64,000 nucleotides of DNA from Flavobacteriaceae bacterium F08102 (lineage in GTDB: Bacteria > Bacteroidota > Bacteroidia > Flavobacteriales > Flavobacteriaceae). The translations under genes and the position numbers were made by a program. Positions 1 to 8,897 of the stretch are shown piece by piece; the first letter of the stretch is position 1; each line of letters opens with the position of its first letter. The stretch spans positions 310,874 through 374,873 of the forward strand of contig JALKAY010000001.1 of the NCBI GenBank assembly GCA_023015935.1, written 5' to 3'. The notes beneath the pieces were generated by a model, which saw nothing but the letters and a program-made list of their open reading frames with translations, was not told the DNA's origin and ran no database searches.

Positions 1-836
1 CAATACGCCTGCGAATCTTTTAAAGGTTGTGGCCAATCAAGCTTATCTAACCCTGACAACAAACGTTCTGCAAATGCAGAAATCCGCATACTCCACTGTT
101 TCATTTTTTTGCGAACAACGGGATAGCCACCACGCTCTGAAACTCCGTTAACAATTTCATCATTCGCCAAAACTGTTCCTAATTCAGGACACCAATTCAC
201 TTCAGTTTCAGATAAAAAAGTAAGGCGATATTTTAATAAAATTTCTTGTTGCTGCTTAGACGAAAACTGATTCCACTCTGCACTGGTAAATGACACAACA
301 TCATCATCACAAGCAGCTTTAACTTCTGTATTCCCTGACGATTCAAACTTAGAAATTAGGGTTTGAATATCTTCTGCCTTATTAGATGATAGGTCATACC
401 ACGAATTAAAAAGTTGAATGAAAATCCACTGGGTCCATCGATAATAGGAAGGGTCAGAAGTACGGACTTCACGACTCCAATCAAACGAAAAACCTAACTG
501 ATCTAATTGACGACGATAAGTTTTGATGTTTTCAGCTGTTGTTACAGCGGGATGTTGTCCTGTTTGAATTGCATATTGCTCTGCTGGTAAGCCAAATGAG
601 TCATAACCTTGAGGATGCAATACATTAAATCCCTTATGACGCTTGTAACGCGCGTAAATATCACTAGCTATATACCCTAAAGGATGTCCAACATGCAATC
701 CAGCACCGCTTGGGTATGGAAACATGTCCAATACATAAAACTTTGGTTTTTTGTCGAACTGGGTTGCTGCAAAAGTTTGGTTTTCTGTCCAATAAGCTTG
801 CCACTTGGCTTCAATCTCATTAAAATTGTAATTCAT
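1..836 (-). CDS. leuS: Leucyl-tRNA synthetase (N-terminal part, cut by window edge)
   Basis: Cytoplasmic class I aminoacyl-tRNA synthetase that charges tRNA-Leu. Only the first 278 codons are present; the gene runs off the left edge. The reverse-strand reading starts with an ATG at 836, followed by [16 protein letters not shown]. The class I signature is seen as [11 protein letters not shown] (HVGH near residues 48-51), followed by [11 protein letters not shown] and, near the window edge, [19 protein letters not shown], all typical of LeuRS. A -7-like TAACTTTG lies on the same strand at 868-861, 25 bases before the start codon. The upstream neighbour on the same strand, at 954, is separated by a terminator, so leuS is probably its own transcription unit. 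Confidence 0.97.
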   Translation of the reverse strand, partial: MNYNFNEIEAKWQAYWTENQTFAATQFDKKPKFYVLDMFPYPSGAGLHVGHPLGYIASDIYARYKRHKGFNVLHPQGYDSFGLPAEQYAIQTGQHPAVTTAENIKTYRRQLDQLGFSFDWSREVRTSDPSYYRWTQWIFIQLFNSWYDLSSNKAEDIQTLISKFESSGNTEVKAACDDDVVSFTSAEWNQFSSKQQQEILLKYRLTFLSETEVNWCPELGTVLANDEIVNGVSERGGYPVVRKKMKQWSMRISAFAERLLSGLDKLDWPQPLKDSQAY

Positions 837-860
837 TCTGATCTCACTTTTTTCGATGCG

Positions 861-868
861 CAAAGTTA
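861..868 (-). promoter_or_regulatory. Putative -7 box of the leuS promoter
   Basis: On the minus strand this reads TAACTTTG, matching the Bacteroidota -7 consensus TAnnTTTG, about 25 bases upstream of the leuS ATG. No clear TTG lies at the usual -33 distance, so the call rests on the -7 box and its position. Confidence 0.45.
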
Positions 869-905
869 CGGTTTCTCGTCTAAATTAACCCTTGATTAAT
901 TTCAT

Positions 906-937
906 AAAAAAAAGCGAAGGTTCTCTTCGCTTTTTTT
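906..937 (-). terminator. Rho-independent terminator downstream of the DUF2911 gene
   Basis: Stem GCGAAG (914-919) / CTTCGC (925-930), flanked by an A-run on the left and a T-run on the right, so it could work in both directions. It lies just past the stop codon of the minus-strand gene at 954-1499 and before leuS. Confidence 0.8.
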
Positions 938-953
938 CATTCAATAGTTAGTT

Positions 954-1499
954 TTACGCCTTAATCGGTACGGTTACAATGGTATTTCCCCAACCGATAT
1001 ACATATTGAAATCTGTTCCTTCTCCTTCAAAAACAATAGAAAAAGCTTCAATCGATTTCTCACTTTTAGAAACTGTTCCTTCAACTCTTAACACATCGTC
1101 GCTTTCGTCATACGTATAAGCACCCCATACATTCAACGCTTTATTTAAAATTACAGTCCATTTCTTCTCACCAGGAATTGTAAAAAGCGAATAGGTTCCT
1201 GCGGCCACTTTTTTTCCACCAAAGGTTACATCTTTGTAAAAAGTGATTTCTGCAGCTTCATTGGCACCCGTTCGATAAACTTTACCAACTGGGGCTAACG
1301 TTGCAAGATCTCGATTCTTAAGCTGTGGTCTTCCATAAACTACTTTTACTACTTTATCCGAAATTTTATAAGAGGATGGAAAGGTCGATGCATCCATTGG
1401 ACTCTTGTCTAGTCCCTTAAAATTTTGGGCTTGACTTGTTGCACTTAAACTAAATGCTAATACGATCATTAGCACGGTTAGGTAATTGTTATTTTTCAT
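954..1499 (-). CDS. DUF2911 family secreted protein
   Basis: Probable periplasmic protein of unknown function, 181 aa. The N-terminus MKNNNYLTVLMIVLAFSL with a likely cut after SQAQ is a signal peptide. The mature part contains the landmarks of the DUF2911 family: VVYGRPQ, YRTGANEA, FYKDV, AGTYSLFTIP and NVWGAY near the middle, and a closing YIGWGNT. A second member of the family lies at 3272-3844 on the same strand, separated by an oppositely oriented amidohydrolase. Its biochemical role is not known to me. A hairpin terminator follows the stop codon. Confidence 0.9.
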   Translation of the reverse strand: MKNNNYLTVLMIVLAFSLSATSQAQNFKGLDKSPMDASTFPSSYKISDKVVKVVYGRPQLKNRDLATLAPVGKVYRTGANEAAEITFYKDVTFGGKKVAAGTYSLFTIPGEKKWTVILNKALNVWGAYTYDESDDVLRVEGTVSKSEKSIEAFSIVFEGEGTDFNMYIGWGNTIVTVPIKA

Positions 1500-1661
1500 G
1501 GTATTGTTTATTTAATTTAGAATTTCTCAGTCGTAAAAATACACTAAAAGTTACTAACGTAACTAAAAAATAAAGTAAAGATTCATAAAGCCATTTTTTA
1601 AAATTAATTGTAAATGAACGTTTTAATTCATATTTTTACTAAAATCAAAAGGTCAATTTCA

Positions 1662-3275
1662 ATGAAAACAATCTTTCAAACACTTGTGTTTTTATTAATT
1701 TTTTCATCAAATCAGACAAAAGACAATGTTGATTTACTAGTGCTCAACGCTACTATATATACCGTCGAAGATGGAGCTGAAAAAGTAGAAGCCATGGCAG
1801 TTAACGACGGTAAAATCGTTGATATTGGTCAAAGTGAGGCATTAAGAACACGCTATGAAGCAGACCAAACAATTGATGCTGAAGGAACATTTATATTTCC
1901 TGGATTCATCGATGCACATTGCCATTTTTACGGACTAGGTTTATCAATGCAAACGGCAGATTTAACTGGCACCCAAAGTTTTGAGGAGGTAATTGATCGG
2001 ATTGTCAACTTTCAAAAAAAGCACAATTACGCATATATTCTAGGCCGTGGTTGGGATCAAAACGATTGGGAGGTAAAAGAATTTCCGACCAAAGACAAAC
2101 TAGATTCCATTTTTCCAAATACACCCGTAGCTATACAGCGTATTGATGGACATGCCCTCTTAGCAAATCAAGCAGCCATTGATCTAGCTAATGTAACCGT
2201 AGAAACAGCGTATAGTGGCGGTGAGATTTTACAAAAAGACGGGAAATTAACTGGAATTTTTATCGATGCCCCTATGGCGTTCATTCAACCACCAGCGCCA
2301 AGTCGAGAAATGTCTATTAAAGCCTTAATAGATGCACAGAAAGTCTGTTTTGATTTAGGGTTAACAACCGTTGATGACGCAGGTCTAAGTATAGAAACCA
2401 TTGAACTAATTGACAGCTTACAACAAGCAGGTATTTTAAAAATGAAAATCTATGCAATGGTGTCTGGATCAAAACGCAATTTAAACTATTTTTTAAAAAA
2501 AGGAATCATTAAATCTGACCGATTAAATGTCCGCTCCTTTAAATATTATGGAGATGGCGCCCTCGGATCAAGAGGCGCTGCACTACGTAAATCTTATTCA
2601 GATCATCCTAATCATTTCGGAGCCATGGTTACACCATTAAAAGAATTAAAAGAAGCCGCTAAAAAAATTGCAAATTCTGACTTTCAAATGAATACCCATG
2701 CCATTGGGGATTCTGCAAATCACTTTATCCTCCAAACCTATAAAAAAGCTTTAAAAAATAAGAAAAATCGGCGATGGCGAATTGAGCATGCGCAGATTAT
2801 TTCACCTACAGATTTTGCATATTTTGAAAATATCATACCTTCGATACAACCTACGCATGCTACCTCAGATATGTATTGGGCACAAGATCGTCTAGGTTCC
2901 GAACGCATAAAAGGTGCGTATGCCTATAAAAAACTTTTGAATCAATATGGTAAAGTAGCCTTGGGAACTGATTTTCCCGTAGAAAAGGTAAATCCGATGC
3001 TCACTTTTTATGCAGCCGTAGCACGTAAAGATCTTAGCAATTATCCTGAAGGTGGATTTCAAATTGAAAACCGTTTAAGTCGTGAAGAAACCTTAAAAGG
3101 GATGACGCTCTGGGCTGCCTATGCTAATTTTGAAGAAGATGAAAAAGGCAGTATTAAAAAGGGAAAATACGCCGATTTCATCATTCTCGATCAAAATATT
3201 ATGGAAATTCCGATTGCGGACATTCCAAAGACAAAGGTTTTAGCCACCTTTGTTCAAGGTGAAAAAGTAAACTAG
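1662..3275 (+). CDS. Secreted metal-dependent amidohydrolase (amidohydrolase family 3, YtcJ-like)
   Basis: Predicted zinc hydrolase of the amidohydrolase superfamily, related to YtcJ and N-substituted formamide deformylases; substrate unknown. I chose the ATG at 1662, giving 537 aa with a hydrophobic leader (MKTIFQTLVFLLIFSS); an in-frame ATG at 1614 would add 16 residues ahead of the leader. Family landmarks in order: FIDAHCHFYG (metal-binding HxH), GRGWDQNDW, QRIDGHALLAN, TTVDDAG, YYGDGALGSRGA, NTHAIGDSAN, RIEHAQ and ALGTDFPVE (metal-binding Asp). There is no lipobox cysteine, so a soluble periplasmic enzyme is likely. Its TAG stop overlaps the stop of the convergent DUF2911 gene within one CTAG. 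Confidence 0.88.
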   Translation: MKTIFQTLVFLLIFSSNQTKDNVDLLVLNATIYTVEDGAEKVEAMAVNDGKIVDIGQSEALRTRYEADQTIDAEGTFIFPGFIDAHCHFYGLGLSMQTADLTGTQSFEEVIDRIVNFQKKHNYAYILGRGWDQNDWEVKEFPTKDKLDSIFPNTPVAIQRIDGHALLANQAAIDLANVTVETAYSGGEILQKDGKLTGIFIDAPMAFIQPPAPSREMSIKALIDAQKVCFDLGLTTVDDAGLSIETIELIDSLQQAGILKMKIYAMVSGSKRNLNYFLKKGIIKSDRLNVRSFKYYGDGALGSRGAALRKSYSDHPNHFGAMVTPLKELKEAAKKIANSDFQMNTHAIGDSANHFILQTYKKALKNKKNRRWRIEHAQIISPTDFAYFENIIPSIQPTHATSDMYWAQDRLGSERIKGAYAYKKLLNQYGKVALGTDFPVEKVNPMLTFYAAVARKDLSNYPEGGFQIENRLSREETLKGMTLWAAYANFEEDEKGSIKKGKYADFIILDQNIMEIPIADIPKTKVLATFVQGEKVN

Positions 3276-3844
3276 TGATTCGACACTACCGTTCCTTGTT
3301 TTTCAAATTGTAATGGTACATAAACACGGGTTTGACCCCATCCAAGTACCATTTGTATTTTATCCCTCTTTTCACTGAAATCAATAGAGAAAACGGCTAA
3401 CTCCTCCCCTCTACTTACAGGAACCGTCATTCTCGCAATGTCATAGTTTGGATTATACTGAAAAGCCCCCCAAACATCTAATTGTGAATTAAGGATTATT
3501 TCCCATTCATCTTTATAAGGTATTGTGAGCAACACATACGTGCCTGCTGGAACTTTTATTTCACCAAATTGAACATCTTTATAAAATTTCACTTCTGTCG
3601 CTTCATTTGCACCCGTTCGCCAAATCTTTCCATAAGGGACTTCTTTCCCAAAAACAACATCTTCCTGCTTCTTCGGTCTTCCGTATAATACTTTAACAAG
3701 GGGTGGAGCTATCTTACTCTCACGATAATACGCAATATCGTGAGGCGCTTCATCTAGCGCTACATATCCTTGTGCAAAACTTGAACTTGCGACGAATAGA
3801 AATAAAATAAGGGAGAATACAGTTGAAAAGTAACGTCTATTCAT
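3272..3844 (-). CDS. DUF2911 family secreted protein (second copy)
   Basis: 190 aa protein with signal peptide MNRRYFSTVFSLILFLFVA and a probable cut after FAQ. The mature part aligns along its length with the protein at 954-1499: LYGRPK, WRTGANEA, FYKDVQFG, AGTYVLLTIP, DVWGAFQY and LGWGQT are shared positions. The two are diverged paralogues rather than a recent duplication. The stop codon overlaps that of the convergent amidohydrolase (shared CTAG at 3272-3275), so no terminator can lie between the two genes. Function unknown. Confidence 0.9.
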   Translation of the reverse strand: MNRRYFSTVFSLILFLFVASSSFAQGYVALDEAPHDIAYYRESKIAPPLVKVLYGRPKKQEDVVFGKEVPYGKIWRTGANEATEVKFYKDVQFGEIKVPAGTYVLLTIPYKDEWEIILNSQLDVWGAFQYNPNYDIARMTVPVSRGEELAVFSIDFSEKRDKIQMVLGWGQTRVYVPLQFEKQGTVVSNH

Positions 3845-4059
3845 AAATTTATTTTAATTATCAAGCTATACAACGTGATGATTTCACCTTTTATTATTCC
3901 CATTATGTTAAAATATCAAATATCTTATGAACAATTAAGAATAATAAATTTCATACTTATGCTAAAATGCATATTTTAGTTTTAAATTATAAGCATTATG
4001 ACACCTTATGATTATAAATATAACTTATTTTAGATATTTGCAGTCTAAAAATAAATTTT

Positions 4060-5730
4060 ATGTGTGGAATCGTATGTGCTTTTGAGATAAAGCAACCAGC
4101 AGATCTTTTACGTCCTCAACTTTTGGACATGGCGCAAAAAATAAGACATCGTGGACCCGATTGGAGTGGTATATACAGTAATGAAAAAGCCATCATGGCA
4201 CATGAGCGTCTAGCCATTGTCGACCCTACTTCTGGAAAACAACCTTTGTACAACACTGATCATTCATTGATCTTAGCTGCAAACGGAGAAATTTATAACC
4301 ATAAGGAACTAAGAGCGCAATTAAAGAAAGATTATCTGTTTCAGACCGAATCAGATTGCGAAATCATCTTAGCCTTATACGAAGAAAAAGGAGTCAATTT
4401 CCTAGATGATTTAAATGGTATTTTTGGTTTTGCCCTTTATGATGCAACCAACGATCGCTATTTAATTGCGAGAGATCACATGGGAATTATTCCTCTTTAT
4501 ATTGGATGGGATCAATACGGAACCTTTTATGTAGCTTCTGAACTTAAAGCCTTAGAAGGATACTGTACTAAAATAGAATTATTTCCTCCAGGTCATTATT
4601 ACGCAAGTGACACAAAGAATTTTACCCCTTGGTACCAAAGAGAATGGACGACTTACGAAGAGGTCAAAGACAATACTGGGTCAATTTCAGATCTTAGAAC
4701 CGCACTTGAAGCGGCTGTACATAGACAATTGATGAGTGATGTACCCTATGGCGTTTTATTATCTGGTGGCTTAGATTCTTCTATCACCTCTGCAATTGCC
4801 AAAAAATATGCTCAAAAACGGATAGAATCTAATGATACCACTGACGCTTGGTGGCCTCAATTACATTCATTTTCTGTAGGGTTAAAAGGTTCACCAGACC
4901 TAATTGCAGCTAGAAAAGTAGCAAATCATATCGGAACAATCCATCACGAAATCGAATTTACAATTCAAGAAGGTTTAGACGCCATAAAAGATGTTATTTA
5001 TCACTTAGAAACCTATGACGTCACAACCATTAGAGCATCAACACCAATGTATCTAATGGCTAGAGTTATAAAATCAATGGGGATAAAAATGGTCCTATCA
5101 GGGGAGGGCGCTGACGAATTATTTGGAGGGTATTTGTATTTCCACAAAGCCCCAAATGCACAAGAATTTCACGAAGAAACCGTTCGAAAATTGAGTAAAC
5201 TGCACATGTATGATTGCCTTAGAGCAAACAAAAGTTTGGCCGCGTGGGGAATAGAAGGACGTGTTCCTTTTTTAGACAAAGAATTTATCGATGTAGCTAT
5301 GCGACTTAATCCTCAAGAAAAAATGATTCACAAAGGAAGAATGGAGAAGTGGATATTGAGAAAAGCATTTGAAGATCTTATCCCAGAAGAAGTTGCCTGG
5401 AGACAAAAAGAGCAATTTTCTGACGGAGTTGGATACAGTTGGATTGACTCCCTAAAAGAAATAGTACAAGAAGAGGTGTCTGATGAACAATTAGCACATG
5501 CTCAATATAAATTCCCTATTCAACCCCCAACGTCTAAAGAAGAATACTACTACCGCTCAATCTTTGCTGAACATTTCCCTAGTGATACTGCCGCCCGCTC
5601 AGTGCCACAAGAAGCTTCAGTCGCTTGTAGCACCCAAATAGCACTAGCATGGGACGAAGCATTTAAAAATATGAATGACCCTTCAGGGCGTGCCGTTGCC
5701 TATGTTCACGATGATGCATATCAAAAATAA
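4060..5730 (+). CDS. asnB: Asparagine synthetase B, glutamine-hydrolysing
   Basis: Makes asparagine from aspartate, glutamine and ATP in the cytoplasm. The 556 aa length matches E. coli AsnB. After the initiator Met, Cys2 (MCGIVCAFE) is the glutaminase nucleophile. The class II amidotransferase domain continues with RHRGPD, ANGEIYNH and SDCEIILALYEE. The synthetase domain has the ATP-pyrophosphatase loop LLSGGLDSS (about residues 233-241), followed by SGEGADELFGGY and EGRVPFLDKEF. It stands alone: the upstream 215 bases are very AT-rich and a weak hairpin follows the gene. No unusual features in the coding sequence. Confidence 0.97.
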   Translation: MCGIVCAFEIKQPADLLRPQLLDMAQKIRHRGPDWSGIYSNEKAIMAHERLAIVDPTSGKQPLYNTDHSLILAANGEIYNHKELRAQLKKDYLFQTESDCEIILALYEEKGVNFLDDLNGIFGFALYDATNDRYLIARDHMGIIPLYIGWDQYGTFYVASELKALEGYCTKIELFPPGHYYASDTKNFTPWYQREWTTYEEVKDNTGSISDLRTALEAAVHRQLMSDVPYGVLLSGGLDSSITSAIAKKYAQKRIESNDTTDAWWPQLHSFSVGLKGSPDLIAARKVANHIGTIHHEIEFTIQEGLDAIKDVIYHLETYDVTTIRASTPMYLMARVIKSMGIKMVLSGEGADELFGGYLYFHKAPNAQEFHEETVRKLSKLHMYDCLRANKSLAAWGIEGRVPFLDKEFIDVAMRLNPQEKMIHKGRMEKWILRKAFEDLIPEEVAWRQKEQFSDGVGYSWIDSLKEIVQEEVSDEQLAHAQYKFPIQPPTSKEEYYYRSIFAEHFPSDTAARSVPQEASVACSTQIALAWDEAFKNMNDPSGRAVAYVHDDAYQK

Positions 5731-5741
5731 CGCTTAAAAAA

Positions 5742-5767
5742 CCACATCCCTACACAAAGGGGTGTGG
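5742..5767 (+). terminator. Stem-loop after asnB, possible terminator
   Basis: CCACATCCC (5742-5750) pairs with GGGGTGTGG (5759-5767) with one T-G wobble and an 8-base loop. The T-rich tail is weak (ATTTCTC), so this may be an inefficient terminator. Confidence 0.4.
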
Positions 5768-5906
5768 GATTTCTCGACCACCCCATCCAACTCCTAAACG
5801 CCCCGCTACCACCCCAAACCAAAACGGATACTGCCAAAGTTTATGGCACAATTTCTATTTATATTTTTGTGATATTTTCAACGAAACATTGGTATGTGGC
5901 ATCCTT

Positions 5907-5940
5907 TTTGACTAATATAAATAATTTTGTAATATATTTG
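5907..5940 (+). promoter_or_regulatory. Promoter of the DUF2807 gene
   Basis: TTTG (5907-5910), 22 bases, then TATATTTG (5933-5940) matches the Bacteroidota -33/-7 pattern. The ATG chosen for the downstream gene lies 18 bases after the -7 box, which supports that start over an upstream in-frame ATG. Confidence 0.7.
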
Positions 5941-5958
5941 ATAATTGAAAAAGCATCC

Positions 5959-6789
5959 ATGAAAATTTACCACATAAAGATTGTTTTCCTTTTAATGACG
6001 CTAATTCCGCTTGGTATTTCTGCTCAAGAAAAGCTAAAAGGAAATAAAATCGTTGTAAGCGAAACTCGCGATGTAGATGATTTTACAAAAATTGATGTCA
6101 ACAACAAAATAGATGTAGTAATCACTCAAGGGACTGAACAAATAGTAACGGTTGAAGGAGATGAAAATTTACTCCCGGCTGTTTTGACGGAAGTAAGAAA
6201 CGGGGTACTTGTAATCAGTGTCACAAAAAAAATACTGCGAAAAAAGGTGTTAAAAGTACATATCACAATCGATCAATTTATCGAAGAAATCACGACAAAT
6301 GAACGTGCATATGTAAGCAGTTTTGGCGGATTAAAATTTGATAAAATAACGATTAATGCCGAAGGTGATTCTAAAGTTACCCTCGATATGAATTGTTCTG
6401 AATTCTTTTTAAACAACAATGCCAGTGCAGTGGTTAATCTCACCGTCCACACTACATCTTCTTATATCAATGCAAATAAAACGGGAAAAGCAAAAATTAA
6501 TTTAACAACCAATACCGCCGAAATTTTAACCCAAGGGAATTCTACCACTGAAATTTCAGGTATAGCAAATGAACTGTTGCTAAATGCTGAAAATAAAAGC
6601 AACTTTAAAGGGGAACATTTTGAAGTGAACACCCTTAAGGTTTATGGTTCAGATGGTGCCGACATTCATGTAAATGCGGCCTCCGACATTACAATTTCTG
6701 CCATTAACACTTCAGAAATTTATATTTACAACAACCCTACAATTACGATAGAGAATTTCACTGACAAAGCAGTTTTAAGAAAAAGATAA
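5959..6789 (+). CDS. DUF2807 (head GIN domain) secreted protein
   Basis: 276 aa from the ATG at 5959, which gives a clean signal peptide (MKIYHIKIVFLLMTLIPLG, cut near SAQ). The open frame continues upstream, but those residues precede the promoter and are not expected to be translated. The mature part reads as repeated short beta strands (FTKIDVNNKIDVVITQG, KITINAEGDSKVTLD, INLTTNTAEI, VYGSDGADIHVNA), as in the right-handed beta-helix fold of DUF2807 proteins. These are common in Bacteroidota and of unknown function, probably in the periplasm or at the cell surface. The two-component system genes begin about 100 bases downstream; whether the genes are linked is unclear. Confidence 0.85.
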   Translation: MKIYHIKIVFLLMTLIPLGISAQEKLKGNKIVVSETRDVDDFTKIDVNNKIDVVITQGTEQIVTVEGDENLLPAVLTEVRNGVLVISVTKKILRKKVLKVHITIDQFIEEITTNERAYVSSFGGLKFDKITINAEGDSKVTLDMNCSEFFLNNNASAVVNLTVHTTSSYINANKTGKAKINLTTNTAEILTQGNSTTEISGIANELLLNAENKSNFKGEHFEVNTLKVYGSDGADIHVNAASDITISAINTSEIYIYNNPTITIENFTDKAVLRKR

Positions 6790-6812
6790 CATTTTACTTT
6801 TACACATAACGA

Positions 6813-6848
6813 CTTTTCAATTTCTATCAAAAATTAATCCTATCTTTT
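6813..6848 (+). promoter_or_regulatory. Weak candidate operator/promoter of the two-component operon
   Basis: CTTTTCA, ATTT, CTATCAA (6813-6830) imitates the 7-bp direct repeat with 4-bp spacer seen in the three elements at 8824, 9372 and 9635. It is followed after 10 bases by TATCTTTT, one base off the -7 consensus. The match is much poorer than among the three downstream copies and may be chance. Confidence 0.25.
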
Positions 6849-6885
6849 CAGCTAAAGACTAGTTTTAAAATTAAACACATAACAA

Positions 6886-7563
6886 ATGAAAATATTAATT
6901 GTAGAGGACGAAGAAGAATTATTAAACTCTATTACGAGTTATTTAAAAAATGAAGATTTTATTTGCGAAAAGGCAACCACTTTCTTGGAAGCTGAAGATA
7001 AGATTGTCGGCTTTAATTACGACATCATTATTTTAGACATTGGTCTTCCCGATGGCAGTGGTCTTGATTTACTAACCTTAATAAAACAACAATCCGCACT
7101 TACCGGAGTATTAATTGTTTCCGCAAAAAACTCTTTAGATGACAAATTAGCCGGTCTCGATTTAGGTGCCGACGATTATATTACTAAACCCTTTCATTTA
7201 GCCGAATTAAACTCTCGAATCAATTCGCTCATTAGAAGACGTCAATTTAAAGGAGATGAAGTAATCAAATTTAATGAAATTCACGTCAACCCAAATTCTA
7301 AGACTGTAACTGTGAATAATCAACCCATGGAATTAACCAAAAAAGAGTATAACCTACTCTTGTATTTCATTACCAATAAAAACAAAGTACTTACTAAAGA
7401 GTCCATTGCAGAACACCTATGGGGCGATGATATTGAAATGGCAGATAGTTTTGATTTTATCTATACCCACATGGGGAATTTAAGAAAGAAAATTAAAAAG
7501 TTAGGTGCACCTAATTATTTACGCACCATGTATGGTTTAGGGTATAAATTTTCAGACAAATAA
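6886..7563 (+). CDS. OmpR/PhoB-family response regulator
   Basis: 225 aa DNA-binding response regulator. The receiver domain covers about residues 1-115, with acidic pocket VEDEEE, phosphoacceptor Asp51 (IILDIGLPDGSG), the conserved S in VSAK and the lysine in DDYITKPF. The C-terminal winged helix covers about residues 125-225 (ELTKKEYNLLLYF, VLTKESIAEHLW, YTHMGNLRKKIKK, TMYGLGYKF), the trans_reg_C fold whose members bind 7-bp direct repeats at about 11-bp period. The histidine kinase ATG follows its TAA directly, so the pair is one operon. Three matching direct-repeat elements lie just downstream of the kinase, which makes this protein their obvious candidate regulator. Signal unknown. Confidence 0.95.
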   Translation: MKILIVEDEEELLNSITSYLKNEDFICEKATTFLEAEDKIVGFNYDIIILDIGLPDGSGLDLLTLIKQQSALTGVLIVSAKNSLDDKLAGLDLGADDYITKPFHLAELNSRINSLIRRRQFKGDEVIKFNEIHVNPNSKTVTVNNQPMELTKKEYNLLLYFITNKNKVLTKESIAEHLWGDDIEMADSFDFIYTHMGNLRKKIKKLGAPNYLRTMYGLGYKFSDK

Positions 7564-8823
7564 ATGAAGTTAATCAATAAAACAGCAAGAACCTATTTAA
7601 TAATGTCAGTGATTATTTTTATCGCTGCAGGTATCATGTTGTTTTTTGTATTGACTGAAGTAATGAATAGGCAATTAGAAGAAAAATTGTACTACAACAA
7701 AGAAGTTGTTGAAAAGATAGTCAAATACGACTACCCCTTACCAACGCTAGAAGCCGAGCGAATGACTCCGATCGAGAAGATCAAATTTCCCAGAGACACC
7801 ATCATCATCAAAGACACGTTAATTTCACATGCCATTGAAGGCGTCGATATTGATCAATTTGAAAAATACAGACAACTGACAGCTTATGAAACCCTACAAG
7901 GTCAACGATGGAGAATTGTCACGCGTAATTCGCTAGTGCGAAACAAAGACTTTATTTGGGTGATTACATGGACTACTGTAGTTATATTGTTATTACTCTT
8001 AACGAGTCTTTGGATTTTAAACACACGTATTGCAAAAAAACTTTGGAAACCTTTCTACACCAATTTAAACCGGTTAAAGAATTTCTCTGTTCAAGATCAA
8101 AACCCTATAAACCTAGAAGAATCATCTATTGAAGAATTCTCCCAACTAAACGAATCTATTTTAAGCCTAACTCAAAAGCTACAATCAGATTATAACAGTT
8201 TAAAAGAATTCTCTGAAAATGCCTCTCACGAAATGCAGACCCCATTGGCCATTATGCAGTCAAAGATTGAATTACTGCTACAGTCGCCAATGATTAACCA
8301 AGAACAAACAGAACAATTGCGCTCCATCTATCAAGCAGGAAATCGTTTATCTAAACTCAATAAAACTTTATTGCTATTGGCAAAAGTTGAAAATCAACAA
8401 TTCAGCACCAAAGAACAAGTAGACATAAAAGCGTTAATCTTAAAGCACCTTGAAAATTATGAGGATTTCATCTTAAACAAAAACATCATCGTTCAAACAG
8501 AACTCTGTGACAAAAAAATTCAAGCCAATGCAATTTTAGCTGATACGTTATTATCTAACTTGTTGAGTAATGCAATAAAACACAACATCCAAAACGGAAC
8601 CATTACCATTACTTTAACCGATAAATTTTTAGAATTTTCTAATACAGGAAATGCACTAACACAAGACCCGGCAAATTTATTTAATCGGTTTAAAAAAGCA
8701 AGCAACTCAAAAGAATCTCTCGGACTGGGACTCGCCATCGTAAAACAAATTTGCGATGTCAACGGATGGCACCCAAATTACACCTATAAAAACAAATTAC
8801 ACAAAATTTCAATTCTTTTTTGA
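7564..8823 (+). CDS. Sensor histidine kinase, partner of the upstream response regulator
   Basis: 419 aa inner-membrane kinase. One membrane segment lies near residues 11-31 and another near 131-152, flanking a periplasmic sensor region of about 100 residues that resembles nothing I can name. After a short linker, the dimerisation/H-box has His222 in NASHEMQTPLAIM. The ATP-binding domain follows, with N-box NLLSNAIKHN (about 332-341) and G-box LGLGLAIV (about 386-393). The start codon follows the regulator's stop with no gap, indicating translational coupling. The C-terminus is short and ends right after the ATPase core. Confidence 0.95.
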   Translation: MKLINKTARTYLIMSVIIFIAAGIMLFFVLTEVMNRQLEEKLYYNKEVVEKIVKYDYPLPTLEAERMTPIEKIKFPRDTIIIKDTLISHAIEGVDIDQFEKYRQLTAYETLQGQRWRIVTRNSLVRNKDFIWVITWTTVVILLLLLTSLWILNTRIAKKLWKPFYTNLNRLKNFSVQDQNPINLEESSIEEFSQLNESILSLTQKLQSDYNSLKEFSENASHEMQTPLAIMQSKIELLLQSPMINQEQTEQLRSIYQAGNRLSKLNKTLLLLAKVENQQFSTKEQVDIKALILKHLENYEDFILNKNIIVQTELCDKKIQANAILADTLLSNLLSNAIKHNIQNGTITITLTDKFLEFSNTGNALTQDPANLFNRFKKASNSKESLGLGLAIVKQICDVNGWHPNYTYKNKLHKISILF

Positions 8824-8858
8824 CTTCAATATTTCTTTAGAATCGGGACATACTTTTG
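8824..8858 (+). promoter_or_regulatory. Operator/promoter unit, copy A (upstream of the broken PepSY-like gene)
   Basis: CTTCAAT (8824-8830), ATTT, CTTTAGA (8835-8841), ATC, six bases, then the -7 box TACTTTTG (8851-8858). The layout is a 7-bp direct repeat at 11-bp period, as bound by OmpR/PhoB-type regulators, placed where a -33 box would be. The CTTTAGA arm and its distance to the -7 box are identical in copies B and C. The leader after the -7 box (ACCTAACAAACAAA) closely resembles that of copy C. It starts one base after the kinase stop codon. Confidence 0.7.
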
Positions 8859-8897
8859 ACCTAACAAACAAAACTAAATAGTAATATTAAATTATAA

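Noticed and set aside
5764-5958. In-frame extension upstream of the DUF2807 start
   Set aside because: Precedes the promoter boxes at 5907-5940 and would place a signal peptide 65 residues inside the protein.
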